Below, piece by piece: positions 1 through 6,488 of a stretch of DNA of 19,487 nt. Positions within the stretch are counted from its first letter, which is position 1. Each line of letters starts with the position of its first letter. Both the position numbers and the translations under genes were made by a program. Origin of the DNA: JAFGQE01 sp046484775 (GTDB taxonomy: Bacteria; Bacillota; Clostridia; DUPQ01); contig JAWOIG010000081.1 in NCBI GenBank assembly GCA_046484775.1, forward strand, positions 1-19,487. Reading direction: 5' to 3'. The notes below the pieces were generated by a model. It made no database searches. It saw nothing but the letters and a program-made list of their open reading frames with translations, and was not told the DNA's origin.

Positions 1-237
1 CGCATATCCTCTTTTTATCAGAAGGTTGACCGTTATCGTTGCATTGCTCGGGTGCATTGACCAGCGCCTTGCGATGTCCCCGGGCGATATGCCCTCGTCT
101 GCTTCAAGAACTGAAAGCACCCTGAACTCGCCCGGATACAGATTCTTTTTATTAATCAGACTGATGCTCTTTCTCTTTAGTTTTTTTACAAGCCGGCTCA
201 TCTGTCTGTAGAGCTCGACTTTGTTTGAATTTTCCAT
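1..237 (-). CDS. MarR-family transcriptional regulator (partial, N-terminal 79 residues)
   Basis: Read on the minus strand from an ATG at 237, the frame stays open to the window edge, giving 79 residues that begin MENSNKVELYRQMSRLVKKL. An N-terminal basic helix is followed by a winged-helix core with the MarR pattern: 'LYPGEFRVLSVLEADEGISP', then 'GDIARRWSMHPSNATITVN' as the recognition helix and 'LIKRGYA' leading into the wing. MarR proteins are dimeric repressors or activators that often control a divergently transcribed neighbour, here the BMP lipoprotein/ABC transporter locus. The ribosome binding site is weak (GGAT about 8 nt upstream). The wing and dimerisation helix lie outside the window, so ligand class cannot be judged. 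Confidence 0.8.
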   Translation of the reverse strand, partial: MENSNKVELYRQMSRLVKKLKRKSISLINKKNLYPGEFRVLSVLEADEGISPGDIARRWSMHPSNATITVNLLIKRGYA

Positions 238-270
238 AAATCAATCCATTTTTATTTACATTTTATAAGT

Positions 271-299
271 ATTATACTATATGATTTCACCCTAATAAA
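271..299 (-). promoter_or_regulatory. Candidate promoter of the MarR-like gene
   Basis: On the minus strand a perfect -10 TATAAT occupies 276-271. Seventeen bases further upstream is a TTTATT at 299-294 as a poor -35. The predicted transcript would start near 264, leaving about 27 nt before the ATG at 237. A small AT-rich palindrome (TTATA-TTT-TATAA, 309-321) lies just upstream and could be an autoregulatory site. Only the -10 match is strong. Confidence 0.45.
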
Positions 300-333
300 G
301 CAATTTGCTTATATTTTATAAATAATTTTTTCA

Positions 334-356
334 ACATATCCTGTCACGGGATATGT
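334..356. promoter_or_regulatory. Palindrome in the divergent MarR/BMP gap, candidate operator
   Basis: ACATATCC at 334-341 is repeated in inverse as GGATATGT at 349-356. The symmetry continues inward through a T.G pair and a G-C pair, leaving a 3-nt TCA centre, so the arms are 10 bp with one mismatch. It covers the -35 zone of the extended -10 promoter that reads toward the BMP lipoprotein at 421, the position expected for a repressor site. No T-run follows it on either side, so it is not an intrinsic terminator. Which protein binds is unknown; the divergent MarR regulator is the obvious candidate. Confidence 0.45.
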
Positions 357-374
357 AATTATGGATCATACCGG

Positions 375-383
375 TGATATAAT
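375..383 (+). promoter_or_regulatory. Extended -10 promoter for the first BMP lipoprotein
   Basis: TGATATAAT fits the extended -10 consensus TGnTATAAT exactly. There is no good -35 hexamer 17 bp upstream, which is tolerated by extended -10 promoters. Transcription would begin near 390, about 30 nt before the ATG at 421 and its GGAGGA site (408-413). This placement also argues that the in-frame ATG at 361 is not the start, because it lies upstream of the predicted transcript. Confidence 0.5.
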
Positions 384-420
384 GATATCGGTTGAAATTG
401 TTTTTGCGGAGGAATTGGCA

Positions 421-1521
421 ATGAAAAAACACATGATCTCATTCCCTGCGATTCTTTCACTCCTGATCATAGCATCCCTGTTGCCCGGTTGCAGCGGAAA
501 AAGCGAGATATTAACTGAAGAACCAGCTGAAACAGCCACAGCGGCCGCTTCTCTTGACGAATCCCCGGTTCTGAAAATCGGCATGCTGACCAACGGCGAA
601 CAAATAGATGACAACGGCATCAATGAGCTGGTATGGACAGGATTGTCCAGAGCAGGGGTTGAATTCGGATTCGAACCTGTCTACATCGAGGCCGAAGGAG
701 CGGATCCATCCGTGCTGTCAGAAGGCATCAAGGCTTTCGCAGATGCCGGCTACAAACTGATATTCTGCCCCGGCCTGGCGTTTTCCGATCCTATCGCCGG
801 AGCTCAGGAACAGTATCCGGACATTCGTTTTGTCCTCATCGACGCTCCCCTTTATGCGGCATCAAATACCGCGGTCGTTGAGTTCGCCGTTGAACATGCA
901 GGTTTCGTAGCCGCAGTTGCATCTGCGGTGAATTTCCCGGGTTCGGAGTTCGGTTTTATCGGCGGCATGGAGACACTGGTTGTAAAGCAGTATTTCCTTG
1001 GCTTTCAGCAGGGTCTGGAGTATGCAACCAAATACCTTGGGGCGAATGCGTCCCTTAATCCCGGCAACATCGTTTACCTTGGCTCCTTCATGGATATGGA
1101 GGGCGGAAGGAAAACCGCCTCGCGCATGTTCGGGGACGGGGTCGACATAATATTCACAGCCGCAGGGATGTCGGGCGCAGGAGCCTTCCAGGAAGCCGTG
1201 GCCAGGACATCGGAATCTTCCCGGGTATGGGTGGTGGGCGTTGATGTCGACCAATACGGATTCGGGGTTTACAATGACGGGGATTCCGTGGTGCTTACAT
1301 CAGCCATTAAAAAATACGACTCGGCTGCATATGAAGTCGTTAGGATGTATGTAAATAAAAGCTTCCCAGGCGGCAAGACGACGGTTATGGGCGCGGAAGC
1401 CGGGGGAGTCGGAATACCCGGCAGCAATCCCAATCTCTCCGAATCGGCAGTCCGCGCGGCTCAGGATGCCGTGGAGAGCATAGGGAACGGATCGATTATC
1501 GTCAGGAACACGGATGATTAA
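421..1521 (+). CDS. BMP-family substrate-binding lipoprotein (nucleoside-type ABC transporter), paralogue 1
   Basis: A 366-residue secreted lipoprotein. The N-terminus MKKHMISFPAILSLLIIASL is a signal peptide ending in lipobox LPGC, with Cys24 as the lipidated residue. The mature part matches the Bmp/PnrA periplasmic-binding fold and aligns along its length with the next gene: 'AGYKLIFCPG', 'EFGFIGGME', 'FQQGLEYA', 'GVDIIFTAAG' and 'VVGVDVDQY'. The start at 421 is chosen for its GGAGGA site 7 nt upstream and the signal peptide; the in-frame ATG at 361 would bury the signal. The N-terminal ligand loop reads 'QIDDNGINELVW' where typical members have 'INDKSFNQ', so the aromatic Phe is replaced by Ile. 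The protein may therefore bind a different ligand from its neighbour. It is a separate transcription unit or the first gene of the locus. Confidence 0.88.
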   Translation: MKKHMISFPAILSLLIIASLLPGCSGKSEILTEEPAETATAAASLDESPVLKIGMLTNGEQIDDNGINELVWTGLSRAGVEFGFEPVYIEAEGADPSVLSEGIKAFADAGYKLIFCPGLAFSDPIAGAQEQYPDIRFVLIDAPLYAASNTAVVEFAVEHAGFVAAVASAVNFPGSEFGFIGGMETLVVKQYFLGFQQGLEYATKYLGANASLNPGNIVYLGSFMDMEGGRKTASRMFGDGVDIIFTAAGMSGAGAFQEAVARTSESSRVWVVGVDVDQYGFGVYNDGDSVVLTSAIKKYDSAAYEVVRMYVNKSFPGGKTTVMGAEAGGVGIPGSNPNLSESAVRAAQDAVESIGNGSIIVRNTDD

Positions 1522-1522
1522 T

Positions 1523-1546
1523 CCGGTTTGACGACCGGTTAACCGG
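1523..1546 (+). terminator. Weak hairpin after the first BMP gene
   Basis: CCGGTT at 1523-1528 can pair with AACCGG at 1541-1546, and CCGGTTAACCGG at 1535-1546 is itself a perfect 12-bp palindrome. A T-rich but interrupted tract (TTTGTGTTTTCTTTATTTT) follows about 6 nt later. The stem is short and the T-run is not adjacent, so this is at best a weak terminator; it could equally be a binding site. Confidence 0.3.
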
Positions 1547-1580
1547 CATGATTTGTGTTTTCTTTATTTTAATATACTTT

Positions 1581-1601
1581 ATATTGTATATTTTACAATA
1601 T
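1581..1601. promoter_or_regulatory. AT-rich inverted repeat upstream of the second BMP gene
   Basis: ATATTGTA (1581-1588) and TACAATAT (1594-1601) form a perfect 8-bp inverted repeat with a 5-nt spacer, about 75 bp upstream of the -10 of the next gene. Its size and symmetry suit a dimeric regulator. The sequence is AT-rich, so chance symmetry is possible, and it shares no obvious core with the palindrome at 334-356. Confidence 0.3.
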
Positions 1602-1650
1602 TCCAGCCGTTTTTCACTTGAATTTCAATGGAATTTAACATTTGTGTGAG

Positions 1651-1679
1651 TGTTCATTATTTACCTGCTATGTTATAAT
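1651..1679 (+). promoter_or_regulatory. Extended -10 promoter for the second BMP lipoprotein
   Basis: TGTTATAAT at 1671-1679 fits TGnTATAAT exactly; 17 bp upstream of the -10 is TGTTCA (1651-1656), a poor -35. Transcription would start near 1686, giving a short leader with a strong AGGGGG site at 1702-1707 before the ATG at 1716. The leader is too short for a purine riboswitch. Confidence 0.5.
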
Positions 1680-1715
1680 ATCAATAGACTAAAAAACATT
1701 TAGGGGGAATCATTA

Positions 1716-2786
1716 ATGAAAAAGATTTTATTGGTAGTCCTTGTTGTTGTGATGATTGCATCAATGATGGCCGGATGCGCCAAAAAAGTGGATTTGCTTG
1801 CTACAGTGGGCATGGTCACGGACGCCGGCACAATCAATGACAAATCATTCAACCAGGGAACATGGGAAGGTATTGTAAAAGCCGGCGAGGAGTTCGGCTA
1901 CGAACCCAAGTACCTCAAGCCGGTCGGCACAACCAAGGCGGATTACCTGACCGAAATCGGAAACCTTGCGGATTCAGGCTATAAGCTTATTGTCTGCCCG
2001 GGTTTCAAATTTGAAACCGCCATTTACGAAGCACAGGACAAATATCCGGAAGTATTGTTCGTCCTCATAGACGGCACCCCGCACAATGACGATTATTCCG
2101 ATTTCAAACTCGGTTATAATGTCGCAGCGGTATTCTTCGCAGAAGAACAGTCCGGCTTCCTCGCAGGTGTGGCCGCTGCAGTCGAGCTGAAGACGGCTGA
2201 GTTCGGTTTCATAGGCGGAATGGAAATCCCCGCGGTTCAGAAATTCAACTGGGGATTCCAGCAGGGTCTTGCATATGCAAATGCCAATTACGGGACAAGC
2301 GCTACGATCAAGGCTGAAAACGTAATATACCAGGGAACGTTCGATGATCTGGCGGCCGGCGGAGCAATTGCGGCCCAGATGTACGACAAGGGCGTCGACT
2401 GCATATTCACGGCGGCCGGCGGAGTCGGAGTCGGAGCCATCACCGAAGCAAAGGCACGCGCAGTCAACGGAGAGAACATCTGGATAGTAGGCGTTGACGT
2501 AGACCAGTATCCCGACGGTGTATACTCGGGCGAAAAATCCATCATACTTACATCCGCCATGAAGGGTATCGGAACGGTCGCCTACGACATGGTCAAGGCT
2601 TTCCACGAGAATAAATTCACGGGCGGCATCACATTTATATTCGACGCATCCAACGATGGAATCGGAATCCCGTCTGAGAATCCTAACCTGTCGAGCGATA
2701 CAGAAGCAATCGCAGCCGATGTCTTCGATATGCTGAAGGCAGGCACGATAGTGGTTTCAACCGTACAGGGCGACCTCATCAAATAA
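1716..2786 (+). CDS. BMP-family substrate-binding lipoprotein (nucleoside-type ABC transporter), paralogue 2
   Basis: A 356-residue lipoprotein. The signal peptide MKKILLVVLVVVMIASMMAG ends at lipobox MAGC with Cys21 lipidated. The mature N-terminus has the classic BMP ligand motif 'MVTDAGTINDKSFNQGTW', followed by 'GYKLIVCPGFKFETAIYEAQ', 'FVLID', 'EFGFIGGMEIPAVQKF', 'WGFQQGLAYA', 'IFTAAGGVGVGAI' and 'IVGVDVDQYPDGVYSG', all typical of PnrA-like purine-nucleoside receptors. It is the probable main receptor for the ATPase and permeases that follow, tethered to the outer membrane face by lipid. Its own promoter and an intrinsic terminator after its stop would give more receptor than transporter core. 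Nucleosides are the ligand known for characterised relatives; other ligands are possible. Confidence 0.92.
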   Translation: MKKILLVVLVVVMIASMMAGCAKKVDLLATVGMVTDAGTINDKSFNQGTWEGIVKAGEEFGYEPKYLKPVGTTKADYLTEIGNLADSGYKLIVCPGFKFETAIYEAQDKYPEVLFVLIDGTPHNDDYSDFKLGYNVAAVFFAEEQSGFLAGVAAAVELKTAEFGFIGGMEIPAVQKFNWGFQQGLAYANANYGTSATIKAENVIYQGTFDDLAAGGAIAAQMYDKGVDCIFTAAGGVGVGAITEAKARAVNGENIWIVGVDVDQYPDGVYSGEKSIILTSAMKGIGTVAYDMVKAFHENKFTGGITFIFDASNDGIGIPSENPNLSSDTEAIAADVFDMLKAGTIVVSTVQGDLIK

Positions 2787-2804
2787 TTTGCATTAAAAAC
2801 AAGG

Positions 2805-2836
2805 CAAAGGGCGGATTTATCCGTCCTTTGTTTTTT
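2805..2836 (+). terminator. Intrinsic terminator/attenuator between receptor and ATPase
   Basis: An 11-bp stem pairs CAAAGGGCGGA (2805-2815) with TCCGTCCTTTG (2820-2830), containing one G.T pair and a 4-nt loop TTTA. It is followed immediately by six T (2831-2836). The ribosome binding site of the ATPase gene (AGGAG) starts 2 nt after the T-run, and no promoter is evident between them. Partial readthrough would therefore feed the downstream genes, a common way to keep binding protein in excess over membrane components. Confidence 0.85.
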
Positions 2837-2849
2837 ACAGGAGCTGACT

Positions 2850-4370
2850 ATGGAATATATTGTAGAAATGCTGAATATCAGGAAGGAATTTCCCGGCGTT
2901 CTGGCCAACGACAATGTTACCGTACAACTGAAACAGGGCGAGATACTAGCCCTTCTGGGGGAAAACGGAGCCGGCAAATCCACTCTTATGAGCATACTTT
3001 TCGGGTTGTACCACATGGACAGGGGCAGCATCAGAATCCGCGGCGAGAACGTAACGATAAATAATCCGAACGATGCAAATAACCTTGGAATAGGAATGGT
3101 TCACCAGCATTTTCAGCTGGTCGAGACATTTACCGTTACGGAAAACATCATCATGGGCGCAGAGGGTCGCTTTGTGCTTGATCGGAAAAAGGCCGGTGAA
3201 AAGATAAAGGCGCTTTCGGTCCAGTATGGCCTCAACATAGATCCCAATGAGATTATCGAGGATATTTCCGTCGGGATGCAGCAAAGGGTGGAAATCCTCA
3301 AAATGCTCTACAGGAACGCTGAGGTTCTTATCTTCGATGAACCAACCGCAGTGCTCACTCCGCAGGAAGTACATGAGCTTATGCAGATAATGAGAAATCT
3401 TATTGCAGAAGGCAAGTCAATAATCCTGATTACGCACAAACTCAAGGAAATAAAGGAAATCGCGGACCGCTGCACCGTTATCAGAAGAGGCCGGGTCATC
3501 GGCACTGTGGATGTAAACACCACGTCGCAGCAGCAGATGGCAACCATGATGGTCGGTCGCGAGATATCCTTTACCGTTGACAAAGAAGATAGAGAAGCCG
3601 GGGATGTCGTCCTTTCCGTCCAGAATCTGAATGTACTCAACAACCGCAAAACACCTGCTTTGAAGGACTTCTCGCTCGATGTAAGGCGCGGCGAGATCCT
3701 GGGAGTCGCAGGCGTTGAGGGCAACGGGCAGACGGAGCTCATCGAAGCCATAACGGGATTGAGAAAAGTTGATTCGGGCCGCATTGAAATAAACGGCAAG
3801 GAGATTTCAAGGTACTCCGTAAGAGACAGGAACGAGGCCGGCGTCGCCCATATACCTCAGGACAGGCAGAGGCTCGGGCTTGTAATGGACTACAACCTGG
3901 GTGAGAACCTCGTGCTTAAAACATATTACCGCAAACCATATTCCAAAAATGGAATATTGCATAAGGATGCCATCAACAAACATGCCGAAAGACTGATTTC
4001 CGACTTTGACGTCAGGGCGGGCAAAGGCGTTAAATCGCCCGCAAAGGCTCTTTCCGGAGGGAACCAGCAAAAAGCCATACTGGGCCGTGAAATCGACCTT
4101 GACACCGACCTTCTCATCGCCGTGCAACCTACCCGCGGACTTGATGTCGGCGCAATCGAATATATCCATAAAAGACTCGTGGAGCAACGGGACTCAGGCA
4201 AGGCGGTTCTTCTTGTATCGCTTGAGCTTGACGAGATCATGGATCTGTCAGACCGGATAGCGGTCATAAATGGAGGCGAGCTAATCGACCTGCTAAAGAA
4301 TGACGAGGATATAGATGAAAACGACATCGGGCTCATGATGGCCGGAGTGAAACGGGGTGAGCAGCAATGA
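2850..4370 (+). CDS. ABC transporter ATP-binding protein with two ATPase domains (BMP/nucleoside type)
   Basis: This 506-residue protein carries two fused ABC domains, as in Bacillus NupO/YufO and sugar RbsA-type ATPases. Domain 1 has Walker A GENGAGKST (37-45), signature region 'SVGMQQR' (140-146), Walker B 'VLIFDE' (159-164) and switch His196. Domain 2 (from about 253) has a degenerate Walker A GVEGNGQTE (288-296, no GKS), an intact signature LSGGNQQK (401-408) and a Walker B-like 'LLIAVQP' with Gln in place of the catalytic Glu. This asymmetry is normal for the family, where site 2 is catalytically weak. It energises import at the inner face of the membrane with the two permeases. Start 2850 has AGGAG 7 nt upstream. 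Its stop overlaps the next start by 4 nt, indicating translational coupling. Confidence 0.93.
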   Translation: MEYIVEMLNIRKEFPGVLANDNVTVQLKQGEILALLGENGAGKSTLMSILFGLYHMDRGSIRIRGENVTINNPNDANNLGIGMVHQHFQLVETFTVTENIIMGAEGRFVLDRKKAGEKIKALSVQYGLNIDPNEIIEDISVGMQQRVEILKMLYRNAEVLIFDEPTAVLTPQEVHELMQIMRNLIAEGKSIILITHKLKEIKEIADRCTVIRRGRVIGTVDVNTTSQQQMATMMVGREISFTVDKEDREAGDVVLSVQNLNVLNNRKTPALKDFSLDVRRGEILGVAGVEGNGQTELIEAITGLRKVDSGRIEINGKEISRYSVRDRNEAGVAHIPQDRQRLGLVMDYNLGENLVLKTYYRKPYSKNGILHKDAINKHAERLISDFDVRAGKGVKSPAKALSGGNQQKAILGREIDLDTDLLIAVQPTRGLDVGAIEYIHKRLVEQRDSGKAVLLVSLELDEIMDLSDRIAVINGGELIDLLKNDEDIDENDIGLMMAGVKRGEQQ

Positions 4371-5443
4371 AAAGAGATTACACCGGTATAATCAAATCCC
4401 TTGGAGCCGTCTTTCTGGGACTTCTGGCTGGCGCAATACTGATGATCGCGATAGGAGCAAATCCTTTGAAAGGATATTTTTATCTTTTTCAGGGGGGGCT
4501 TAAGAGCATAGAGCGCATAGGAAATGTCTTCGCGATAGCAACCACACTGATACTGACCGGCCTGTCCGTTGCATTTGCCTTCAGGACGGGACTTTTCAAC
4601 ATCGGGGCGGCCGGACAGATGCTGATCGGAGGATTATGCGCTACGATCATAGGACTGTCTCTTGAACTTCCGCGTCTTGTTCTTCTTCCGATTATGTTCC
4701 TGGCTGCATTGCTGGGAGGCGCTGTCTGGGGAATCATTCCCGGTTTCCTTAAGGCGAAGTTCAATGTTCATGAGGTCGTGGCGACAATAATGATGAACTG
4801 GATTGCATACTGGGTCGTATACTATACGATCAGAACCTATTTTACGGCGGGTCTTGAAACAGAGAGCGCATCCATTCCGGTTGCGGGCCAGCTCAGGGTT
4901 TCATGGCTTTCTCAACTGCTGAACGGATCATACCTGAATCTTGGCATCGTAATTTCAATCCTTTGCGTAATTGTCATTAAATTCATCCTCGACAAGACAA
5001 CACTTGGGTATGAGCTCAAGGCGGTGGGTTTCAACCGGCATGCGGCGAAGTATGCGGGAATAAAGGTCAACAGAAGCATAATTTTGTCAATGATGATCGC
5101 GGGGGGACTTGCCGGTCTTGCGGGTCTGACATACTATACGGGATATTCCGTAAACATTCAGATCGGAATACTTCCTTCACAGGGATTCGACGGGATTGCC
5201 GTCGCCCTGCTGGGGGCGACTTCGCCATGGGGAGTGTTCTTCTCTGCGGCATTCTTCGGCATACTGCATGCGGGCAAGGGTTTTATGAATGCAAATACCA
5301 GCATCCCGCCGCAGATTTCGGATTCCATAATCGCAATTATCATATATTTCACAGCCACCAGCCTTTTCATCGAGAAGCTATACAAGAAGTTAAAGGGAAG
5401 GCAGTCCGACAGGAAACAAATTAAACCCGGGGGTGATGAATGA
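4367..5443 (+). CDS. ABC transporter permease 1 (BMP/nucleoside type)
   Basis: A 358-residue, highly hydrophobic protein of the branched-chain/ribose permease superfamily (BPD_transp_2), matching NupP/YufP-type permeases. About eight to ten membrane segments are visible, with the conserved 'SVAFAFRTGLFNIGAAGQML' segment near residues 67-86. Later motifs are 'FNVHEVVATIMMNWIA' and 'GYELKAVGFNRHAAKYAGI', a cytoplasmic loop likely to contact the ATPase, followed by 'GGLAGLAG' and 'GFDGIAVALLG'. The ATG overlaps the ATPase stop (ATGA) and a GGGGTGA sits just upstream. The charged C-tail ends in a GGGGG that serves as the ribosome binding site of the second permease. Confidence 0.92.
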   Translation: MKRDYTGIIKSLGAVFLGLLAGAILMIAIGANPLKGYFYLFQGGLKSIERIGNVFAIATTLILTGLSVAFAFRTGLFNIGAAGQMLIGGLCATIIGLSLELPRLVLLPIMFLAALLGGAVWGIIPGFLKAKFNVHEVVATIMMNWIAYWVVYYTIRTYFTAGLETESASIPVAGQLRVSWLSQLLNGSYLNLGIVISILCVIVIKFILDKTTLGYELKAVGFNRHAAKYAGIKVNRSIILSMMIAGGLAGLAGLTYYTGYSVNIQIGILPSQGFDGIAVALLGATSPWGVFFSAAFFGILHAGKGFMNANTSIPPQISDSIIAIIIYFTATSLFIEKLYKKLKGRQSDRKQIKPGGDE

Positions 5444-6390
5444 TGTTTGACATAATCATTAAAATTTTTCCTTATGCGATAGCATTCACGGCGCCTCTGC
5501 TCATCACAGCCCTTGGCGGTTTGTACAGCGAGCGGAGCGGTGTCGTCAATATCGGTCTCGAGGGGCTGATGGTGGTAGGTTTCTTCGCAGGGGCAGTTAC
5601 AATCAAATCCCTTGAAGCGGCTGCACCCCAGCTGTCCATAGTAGTCGGAATTCTTGCAGGGATTATTGCCGGCGCACTCTTTTCTCTGCTCCACGCCTTT
5701 GCTAGCATAAACCTCAATGCGGACCAGGTCATCAGCGGCACCGCAATCAACATGCTTGCCGGCGCATTGACCTTGTTCTTTGCCAGAACAATAACAGGCA
5801 GCGGAAACATCGGCATAACGCTGGGCATCGTCCGTTCACCAGTGCCTGTGTTGTCCAAGATTCCTTTGATCGGGCCCATGTTCTTCACAAACACCTATTA
5901 CACGACATGGATAGTGCTCGCCATATGGGGCCTTTCCTGGTTTCTGCTTTACAAGACATCGTTCGGGCTCAGGCTGAGGGCCTGCGGCGAGCATCCCAAT
6001 GCGGCGGCCTCGGCGGGCGTCAATGTCGTAAGGATGCGCTATATAGGAGTCATGGCCTCGGGCGCGCTGGCCGGTCTTGGAGGGGCTGTGATGATTGCAA
6101 CCTATGCCGGCGAGTTCAACGGAACCGTTGCAGGTCTTGGATTTCTTGCACTTGCAGCATTGATCTTTGGCCAGTGGAAGCCGCTTGGCATACTCGGCGC
6201 GGCTTTCTTCTTCGGGTTCGCTCGCACGGTCGCAGACGCATCGCAGGTAATCCCGCAGTTCAATGTGGTGCCGCCCATTATACTGAAGATTTTCCCGTAT
6301 GTCGTTACATTGATAGCCCTGGTTCTTTTTTCAAAGACATCCAAGGCGCCAAAGGCAGCGGGTCAACCCTTTGATCTCAGAGGGAAATAA
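5440..6390 (+). CDS. ABC transporter permease 2 (BMP/nucleoside type)
   Basis: A 316-residue integral membrane protein of the NupQ/YufQ type, paired with the previous permease to form the heterodimeric channel. Early in the protein is 'LGGLYSERSGVVNIGLEGLM', the hallmark of this half. Then come 'NLNADQVISGTAINMLAGAL', 'SFGLRLRACGEHPNAAASAG' (cytoplasmic coupling loop), 'GALAGLGGAVMIATY' and 'GLGFLALAALIFGQWKPLGI'. The start codon (ATGATG) overlaps the upstream stop by 4 nt. It closes the transporter operon; no convincing terminator follows, only 98 nt to the next gene. Confidence 0.92.
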   Translation: MMFDIIIKIFPYAIAFTAPLLITALGGLYSERSGVVNIGLEGLMVVGFFAGAVTIKSLEAAAPQLSIVVGILAGIIAGALFSLLHAFASINLNADQVISGTAINMLAGALTLFFARTITGSGNIGITLGIVRSPVPVLSKIPLIGPMFFTNTYYTTWIVLAIWGLSWFLLYKTSFGLRLRACGEHPNAAASAGVNVVRMRYIGVMASGALAGLGGAVMIATYAGEFNGTVAGLGFLALAALIFGQWKPLGILGAAFFFGFARTVADASQVIPQFNVVPPIILKIFPYVVTLIALVLFSKTSKAPKAAGQPFDLRGK

Positions 6391-6407
6391 TAGGTCCCCC
6401 GTTTGTG

Positions 6408-6455
6408 TTAAATGTATGTTAAAATCCTTTACATGGAGTTAAATTAACGTTAACA
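6408..6455 (+). promoter_or_regulatory. Phased TTAA-type repeats, Pho-box-like array
   Basis: Five hexamers line up with helical phasing: TTAAAT (6408), TTAAAA (6419), TTACAT (6429), TTAAAT (6439) and TTAACA (6450), spaced 11, 10, 10 and 11 bp. An extra TTAACG lies at 6444. Bacillus-type PhoP sites are repeats of TT(A/T/C)A(C/T)A with about 11-bp periodicity, so the layout fits, and the downstream gene is a phosphate cotransporter. Only the last copy matches TTAACA exactly, and AT-rich DNA favours such words. No clear -10 hexamer could be fixed; TAACAT at 6451-6456 is one option. Confidence 0.5.
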
Positions 6456-6488
6456 TAAGCGGGGTTGATTATTCCCCGGGGGAGATGT

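Noticed and set aside
26..211. Short plus-strand open frame at the left edge
   Set aside because: It is the antisense of the MarR-like coding sequence, which continues to the window edge with recognisable winged-helix motifs.
1680..1715. Purine riboswitch in the leader of the BMP gene
   Set aside because: Nucleoside transporters often have one, but the predicted leaders here are only about 30 nt and show no three-way junction or anti-terminator.
1974..2606. 210-codon open frame on the minus strand inside the second BMP gene
   Set aside because: It is antisense to a well-conserved lipoprotein gene, has no ribosome binding site or recognisable domain, and reflects codon usage of the real gene.
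6465..6488. TTG start for the phosphate transporter
   Set aside because: The ATG at 6489 has a GGGGGAG site directly upstream and starts the hydrophobic family N-terminus; the 8 extra residues overlap the ribosome site.
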